In this document: piece by piece, positions 20,996 to 22,271 of the stretch | Layout of the letters: each line of letters starts with the position of its first letter | Position numbering within the stretch: position 1 is the stretch's first letter | Source of the DNA: Massilia sp. UBA2604 | GTDB taxonomy: Bacteria > Pseudomonadota > Gammaproteobacteria > Burkholderiales > Burkholderiaceae_D | Assembly: GCA_002339265.1 (NCBI GenBank) | Contig: DDKG01000331.1 | Location: 1 to 22,271 of the forward strand | Direction of reading: 5' to 3' | Length of the DNA: 22,271 nucleotides | Program-made: the position numbers and the translations under genes | The notes under the pieces: model-generated | What the model was told of the DNA's origin: nothing | Database searches by the model: none | The model's input: the letters and a program-made list of their open reading frames with translations, nothing else

Positions 20996-22204
20996 TCAGG
21001 CTTGCTGGCGGCCGGCCGTATGCTCGGCCGCTTCCCACAACCAGGCCGGCAGGGCCAGCGCCGGCAGCAGCATGCCGGTCACCAGCGCCGCATGCCAGCC
21101 GTATTCGGCATAGACCCAGCCGCCGAGGGCCGAGCCGAGCGCGCCGCCGGCGAAGAACAGCGCGAAGTACAGGCCGTTCAGGCGGCTGCGGATCTCGGCG
21201 CCGAGGGCGAACAGCGCGCGCTGGCCCAGCACCAGGTTGGCGGCGACGGCGGCGTCGAGCACGATGGCGGCCACGGCCAGTACGCCGAGCGCCAGCGGCT
21301 TCGAATGCGGCGCAAACAAAGGCAGCATGAAGCTCAGCGCGCCGACCGCCAACGCGATCGCCGTGGCTCCCAGCGTATGTCCGCCGTCAGCCAGGCGGCC
21401 GGCGATCGGCGAGGCCACCGCGCCGGCCATGCCGACCAGGGCGAACAGCGCGATCCCGTTCTGGCTCAGGCCGAAGTCCGGGCCGGACAGCGCTTGCGGG
21501 ACCACGGTCCAGAACAGGCTGAAGGCGCCGAACAGGCCGGCGTGGTACAGCGCGCGGCGGCGCAGCACCGGCGTATTGGCCAGCACCGGCCACAGCGAGG
21601 CGATCAGGGCGCCGTAGCGCTGGGCGGCGGCGGGACGGCGCTGCGGCAGCTTGAAGTGCAGCACCACGGCCAGCAGCAGCACCAGCGCCGCGGCGATGCC
21701 GAACACCGCCTGCCAGCCGCCAAAGCCGGCCAGCAGGCTTGCTACCGGCCGCGCCACCATGATCCCCAGCAGCAGGCCGCTGACCACCTTGCCCACGGTC
21801 TGGCCGCGCGTCGCTTCCGGCGCCAGGTGGGCGGCGAACGGCACCAGCACCTGGGCCACCACGGCGCCCAGTCCGATAGCCAGCGCGGCCAGCAGGAACT
21901 GCCAGGCGGCGTTGGCGCTCGCCGCCATGGCCAGGGCGGCGCCGGTGGCGACCAGGCCGCTGACGATCAGGCGCCGGTTCTCGAGCAGGTCGCCCAGGGG
22001 GACGATGAACAGCAGGCCGAGACAGTAGCCGACCTGGGTGAGGGTGACCACCAGGCCGGCGGCGCCAGGGGGCATGCCGAGGGCGGCGCCGATCGGGCCG
22101 ACCAGCGGCTGGGCGTAATACAGGTTGGCGACGATGATGCCGGCGGCGGCGGCCAGCAGCATCGTCATGCCGTTCGATATCTGTTGTTGGGTGCCTGTTT
22201 TCAT
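20996..22204 (-). CDS. MFS transporter, probable drug or metabolite exporter
   Basis: This is a 402-residue inner-membrane permease with about 12 helices. Helix 1 has the pattern GIIVANLYYAQPLVGPIGAALG. The loop after helix 2 reads VPLGDLLENRRLIVSG, a recognisable MFS motif A (G-x-L-x-D...R). Helix 4-5 contains QVLVPFAAHLAPEATRGQTVGKVVSGLLLGI, the TRGQTVG segment typical of 12-helix exporters. The second half repeats the build (FALVGMAGAVASPIAGRLAD). ATG 22204 is chosen over the open frame to 22258 because GAGGA is well placed before it and the added residues are not membrane-like. The 67 bp upstream hold only a promoter candidate. Substrate unknown; no dedicated regulator is visible within the window. 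Confidence 0.9.
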   Translation of the reverse strand: MKTGTQQQISNGMTMLLAAAAGIIVANLYYAQPLVGPIGAALGMPPGAAGLVVTLTQVGYCLGLLFIVPLGDLLENRRLIVSGLVATGAALAMAASANAAWQFLLAALAIGLGAVVAQVLVPFAAHLAPEATRGQTVGKVVSGLLLGIMVARPVASLLAGFGGWQAVFGIAAALVLLLAVVLHFKLPQRRPAAAQRYGALIASLWPVLANTPVLRRRALYHAGLFGAFSLFWTVVPQALSGPDFGLSQNGIALFALVGMAGAVASPIAGRLADGGHTLGATAIALAVGALSFMLPLFAPHSKPLALGVLAVAAIVLDAAVAANLVLGQRALFALGAEIRSRLNGLYFALFFAGGALGSALGGWVYAEYGWHAALVTGMLLPALALPAWLWEAAEHTAGRQQA

Positions 22205-22236
22205 GGCGGGTTCCTCGATGGGTTTTGAACGGTTCC

Positions 22237-22242
22237 ATTCTA
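22237..22242 (-). promoter_or_regulatory. Candidate -10 box of the MFS gene
   Basis: On the minus strand TAGAAT matches TATAAT at five of six positions and would give a leader of about 26 nt for the MFS gene starting at 22204. The corresponding -35 is weak. Confidence 0.3.
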
Positions 22243-22271
22243 GGCAGACGTGAGGCAAAGATAATTAGTGC

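Noticed and set aside
21002..22228. 408-codon open frame on the plus strand
   Set aside because: It is antisense to the MFS gene, strongly Gln/His/Arg biased, with no membrane segments or domains.

Overview
This 22.3 kb window is very GC-rich chromosomal DNA, densely packed with short intergenic gaps. The gene content points to a free-living betaproteobacterium of the Oxalobacteraceae (Massilia/Telluria/Duganella type): a CheV chemotaxis adaptor, a Bug-type tripartite tricarboxylate transporter, a PaoABC-like molybdenum hydroxylase, an exosortase-sorted PEP-CTERM protein and an NsrR-type nitrosative-stress operon. The genus is an inference from style and content. No rRNA, tRNA, CRISPR array, insertion sequence or phage gene was seen.

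Layout. 25-984: CheV. 1037-6183: a LysR regulator followed by a three-gene tripartite efflux pump (outer-membrane lipoprotein, EmrA-like adaptor, EmrB-like transporter), with two dyads between regulator and pump. 6220-7924: a 28-bp perfect palindrome directly abutting a TetR gene that overlaps an MFS exporter gene. 8002-11091 (minus): tctC-tctB-tctA, with an internal hairpin after tctC and a terminator after tctA. 11349-15213 (minus): a three-subunit molybdenum hydroxylase operon (Fe-S, FAD, Mo subunits) with 4-bp overlaps and a good terminator. 15312-16202 (minus): purU. 16423-16929: a GNAT acetyltransferase. 16950-17429 (minus): a small periplasmic protein of unknown function. 17603-17899: an ABM-fold monooxygenase. 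17913-19518 (minus): nnrS plus a group III truncated haemoglobin, under an NsrR-like site. 19744-20370: a PEP-CTERM protein behind a sigma-54-type promoter. 20386-22204 (minus): an MFS transporter and an ankyrin-repeat protein.

How the genes work together. Three units look like self-contained stress or efflux modules (LysR/Emr pump, TetR/MFS, NsrR/NnrS-globin). The Tct transporter and the molybdenum hydroxylase are adjacent and co-oriented but separated by a terminator, so a shared substrate (an imported aromatic or heterocyclic acid, or an aldehyde) is only a hypothesis. The most informative non-coding signals are the NsrR-like dyad at 19534-19556, the -24/-12 promoter at 19695-19710, the 28-bp palindrome at 6220-6247 and the LysR-type T-N11-A dyad at 1947-1961. 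I did not find a clearly new multi-gene system. The best leads are regulatory ones and the non-exported, PaoABC-like enzyme that has no maturation gene beside it.
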